Assembly (NCBI GenBank): GCA_910585965.1
Contig: CAJUHH010000015.1
Location: 1-64,000, forward strand
DNA length: 64,000 bases
From: an uncultured Lachnospiraceae bacterium
GTDB taxonomy: Bacteria > Bacillota > Clostridia > Lachnospirales > Lachnospiraceae
Direction: 5' to 3'
The notes under the pieces: generated by a model
The model's database searches: none
Told to the model about the DNA's origin: nothing
The model's input: the letters and a program-made list of their open reading frames with translations, nothing else
Shown here: positions 61,731 to 64,000 of the stretch, in pieces
Position numbering within the stretch: position 1 is the stretch's first letter
Layout of the letters: each line of letters begins with the position of its first letter
Position numbers and translations under genes: made by a program

Positions 61731-63959
61731 CTACTTATAAATCAATGCATAAGCATAGAACTGATTTGTTTTTATTGTAATTGTTTCGGGATCATTATCC
61801 GAATCGTTATAAATAACCGGCTGTCCGCCCTCTGTCACACAAATCATCTTATACGTCCTGCCTTCTTTATAAATGGCTGACGGAATTTTTATCGTAACCT
61901 GTATTTCCTGATCCATGCTGTAAGCGTTTTGGGCAGACGGATAAATATTATAAGTCCTTCCAATTGTATAGTCACCAAGGACTGCCTCGAAAGACTGAAA
62001 ACACATAGGACCCTGCATCGCATTCTCTACGGCGACTTGGTAGGCATTATCTTTTGACGGCGTGTACTGGACAGTTTCTTTCCCTACGCATGCATACCGT
62101 TTTTTCTCTTCAGGCGTTACCGGTTTCCATGTTTCCGCTTTCGATTTTATTCCCGAATACCGGTTGCTGCCCAAACTGCTGCCCTGGCTGTTTCCATGGG
62201 AGGTATTCCCTGCATTATTTCCTATATCATTTTCTGTATTATCCCCTCCAGGATTATCGCCGGGTTTGTTATTGTTATCGCCGCTGCCTCCTGGATTATC
62301 TCCCGTATTGTTATCATTATCATCGCCGCCCGGATTAGGGTCTGGGGCCGGAACAGAGGGAATATAGTTATAATGTACGGTTGCCTCCGATATGGCAGAT
62401 GCCGTATCTGCTATTTTACTTATGCTGTTCCACTGTGCTTCGGTGCCGGTAAAGTATATATCTTTCAGAGAGCAATTTGCAAATGCGGATCGCTCAATTA
62501 CCGCCACGCTGTCTGGAACTATAACAGCGGCCAGGCTAAAACAGGAAGCAAATGCTGACTCACCGATACGTTCCGCGCCTTGCGGAATTTCCACCCCGGC
62601 AAGCATTCCGCAATTCAAAAACATCTCCTTGCTAATACGGTCTATGCTTGAAGGCAGCGTTACTCTCGCCAGCTTCCAGCACCTGGAAAACATGTTATCG
62701 CCCATCTTTACCTTCTTGCTGCCAGGAGCAAACGTCACGCTTTCCATTTCTGTGCATTCGAAAAACGCTGCCGCCCCTACCTCCCCAATGCTGGCAGGCA
62801 AAGCAATGGAAGCGAGATTGGTACACGCGAGAAACGCATTCTGGCCGATGGTTTCCACTCCTTCGCAAACAGTGACTGAGCTAAGATTCGAGCATTCGCG
62901 GAAAGCACTGTCACCAATGGTTTTCACACTGGAGGGAATGTCCGCAGAAAGAATCGCGGAACTGCAAAAAGCGCTGGAGCCGATACTGGTGATGCCATCC
63001 TCAATAACAACTTTCCTGATTTGGCTGCCGTCCCACGGCTGGTCTGCGGCACTGGCAAAATCCGGCATGGCTCCCTGGCCGGAGATGGACAGCGTACCCG
63101 CCTTTGTCAGATTCCAAGCAAGCCCTCCATCAAGATTTCCGCTTGCAACGGATTCATTGGCTCCTGGATCATCCGGCGAGGTATAGCCTTCCGGATAGCG
63201 GGTGATATAGTGGCTGGCGGTCCTCATCACCTCTTCCTTAGAAATTGCACGTCCCCAATGAACCTTGCCTGTATGGTCTCCCGTGCTGATATTTCCTTCG
63301 GCAACCATTACTCCCGCATCGTTCACCTCAAGAACGATCACGGTATGAACATCATTATTTACCCGCAGGATATCCCCGACTTTTATATCTTCAAACGAAA
63401 ACCCGCCCGCCGCATAAGACCTGGCTTGCAGACTGCCAAATGCCGCATCGCTGAGTGAAAAGGCAAAGGCCACGCAGCCAGTAGCGACAATATTCTTTCC
63501 ATCAATAGGACCGCCTTTCCAACGATATGCATTGGAACCCGAATAAGGCTCATCGTCAGTCCAGGTTGCTCCTTCCTGATACATATCCTGGTTCCTTAAA
63601 GCGGTCATGGATTCATAAACTTCCGCCGGGGCAGGAACCCCGCCGTCATGTGCAGCCGGTTCGACCAAGGCTTCTTCCGGCAAAACCTCTTCCTGCTGCA
63701 AAGAAGTTTCCAGCGGCGCGGCGGCCGCAACGTCACTGATGTCCGATCCATCTTCGGTTTCATTCGGAAGAATATCCTCCTGCTCCAAAGGGGGCAGCGG
63801 CGCAGAAATTTCCTCATCATCCCCCTCCGGTTTCTCTGCGGGATCTTCCGTAAGGACATCTTTTTGCTGCAAAGTATCTTCCTGGGACGCATATGCTACC
63901 GACTGGGAAGAAATACATAAGCATAACGCTAAAGCAACTGAAAGAACTCGTTGTTTCAA
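61731..63959 (-). CDS. Secreted BspA-type leucine-rich repeat surface protein
   Basis: A 742-residue secreted protein. The TTG start at 63959 has GGAGG eight bases upstream. Signal peptide 1-25 (ends VAYA). Residues 30-100 carry three degenerate acidic repeats of the type L-Q-Q-K/E-x-V-L. Residues about 115-260 resemble the papain-like/CHAP fold domain of related Lachnospiraceae proteins, with ATGCVAFAF (Cys) and NDVHTVIVLEV (His). Residues 285-515 are BspA-type LRR_5 repeats (I-x-x-I-G-x-x-A-F). A low-complexity G/N/D/P linker (about 525-600) precedes a C-terminal beta domain (about 610-742). No LPXTG motif. Adhesion or wall hydrolysis are possible roles. Confidence 0.88.
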   Translation of the reverse strand: MKQRVLSVALALCLCISSQSVAYASQEDTLQQKDVLTEDPAEKPEGDDEEISAPLPPLEQEDILPNETEDGSDISDVAAAAPLETSLQQEEVLPEEALVEPAAHDGGVPAPAEVYESMTALRNQDMYQEGATWTDDEPYSGSNAYRWKGGPIDGKNIVATGCVAFAFSLSDAAFGSLQARSYAAGGFSFEDIKVGDILRVNNDVHTVIVLEVNDAGVMVAEGNISTGDHTGKVHWGRAISKEEVMRTASHYITRYPEGYTSPDDPGANESVASGNLDGGLAWNLTKAGTLSISGQGAMPDFASAADQPWDGSQIRKVVIEDGITSIGSSAFCSSAILSADIPSSVKTIGDSAFRECSNLSSVTVCEGVETIGQNAFLACTNLASIALPASIGEVGAAAFFECTEMESVTFAPGSKKVKMGDNMFSRCWKLARVTLPSSIDRISKEMFLNCGMLAGVEIPQGAERIGESAFASCFSLAAVIVPDSVAVIERSAFANCSLKDIYFTGTEAQWNSISKIADTASAISEATVHYNYIPSVPAPDPNPGGDDNDNNTGDNPGGSGDNNNKPGDNPGGDNTENDIGNNAGNTSHGNSQGSSLGSNRYSGIKSKAETWKPVTPEEKKRYACVGKETVQYTPSKDNAYQVAVENAMQGPMCFQSFEAVLGDYTIGRTYNIYPSAQNAYSMDQEIQVTIKIPSAIYKEGRTYKMICVTEGGQPVIYNDSDNDPETITIKTNQFYAYALIYK

Positions 63960-64000
63960 TTTTGTAACCTCCTATTTTTCGTTTATCTATGAAAAATAGC

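Overview
The window looks like a chromosomal segment of an anaerobic, low-GC-lineage Firmicute of the class Clostridia, most probably family Lachnospiraceae. This rests on gene order and gene content: spoIVB-spo0A next to recN-argR-nadK-tlyA-dxs-ispA-xseB-xseA-nusB, a complete eight-gene spoIIIA operon, rimP-nusA-ylxR-ylxQ-infB-rbfA, and pta-yceD-rpmF-plsX-acpP-rnc-smc-ftsY. Nearly all genes are on the minus strand; only a NUDIX hydrolase, a small glycyl-radical protein and tmcAL are on the plus strand. I see no phage, IS transposase, CRISPR array, rRNA or tRNA.

Layout. 1-5.2 kb: a long palindromic element, a NUDIX gene, then (minus) a SpoVB/MurJ-type flippase, glycogen synthase, a shortened spo0A and a second palindromic element. 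5.2-15.7 kb: spoIVB and the housekeeping cluster recN to asp23. 15.7-18.8 kb: a transglutaminase-like lipoprotein and prfC with a short leader ORF. 19-24.2 kb: spoIIIAA-AH. 24.4-28.5 kb: a stand-alone glycyl-radical domain protein, pnp, rpsO and an SH3b-NlpC/P60 hydrolase. 28.6-38.8 kb: the translation/RNA operon rimP to ribF, ending with a Na/Pi cotransporter. 38.9-51.5 kb: GH25 muramidase, YitT, threonine ammonia-lyase, ftsY, smc, rnc, acpP, plsX, a third palindromic element, rpmF, yceD and pta. 51.6-64 kb: a DUF3592-type protein, tmcAL, a heterodimeric ABC exporter, trkA/trkH, coaBC, an ECF S-component and a large BspA-type surface protein.

Two things stand out. First, a family of three palindromic elements of about 320-330 bp (1-275, truncated by the window edge; 4831-5152; 49211-49543). 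They share a core of about 165 bp with invariant loop sequences, while stem bases change in matched pairs between copies. Each core is flanked by very long, almost perfect inverted arms (at least 55, 80 and 83 nt) whose outer parts differ completely from copy to copy. Each copy lies 94-138 bp upstream of a gene start (NUDIX, spo0A, plsX), always in the same orientation relative to that gene. This is the best candidate here for an undescribed structured RNA or DNA-hairpin system. Second, the Spo0A encoded at the canonical spoIVB-spo0A locus has lost most of its receiver domain, including the phosphorylated aspartate, but keeps an intact DNA-binding domain, and one of the palindromic elements sits directly upstream of it.

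Other points of interest are a 79-residue stand-alone glycyl-radical protein, an attenuator-like hairpin between a strong promoter and rimP-nusA, a 13-codon ORF abutting the prfC start codon, tandem hairpins after ilvA, and the absence of ackA next to pta. All calls come from reading the sequence; no database search was run. CDS starts were chosen from visible Shine-Dalgarno sequences.
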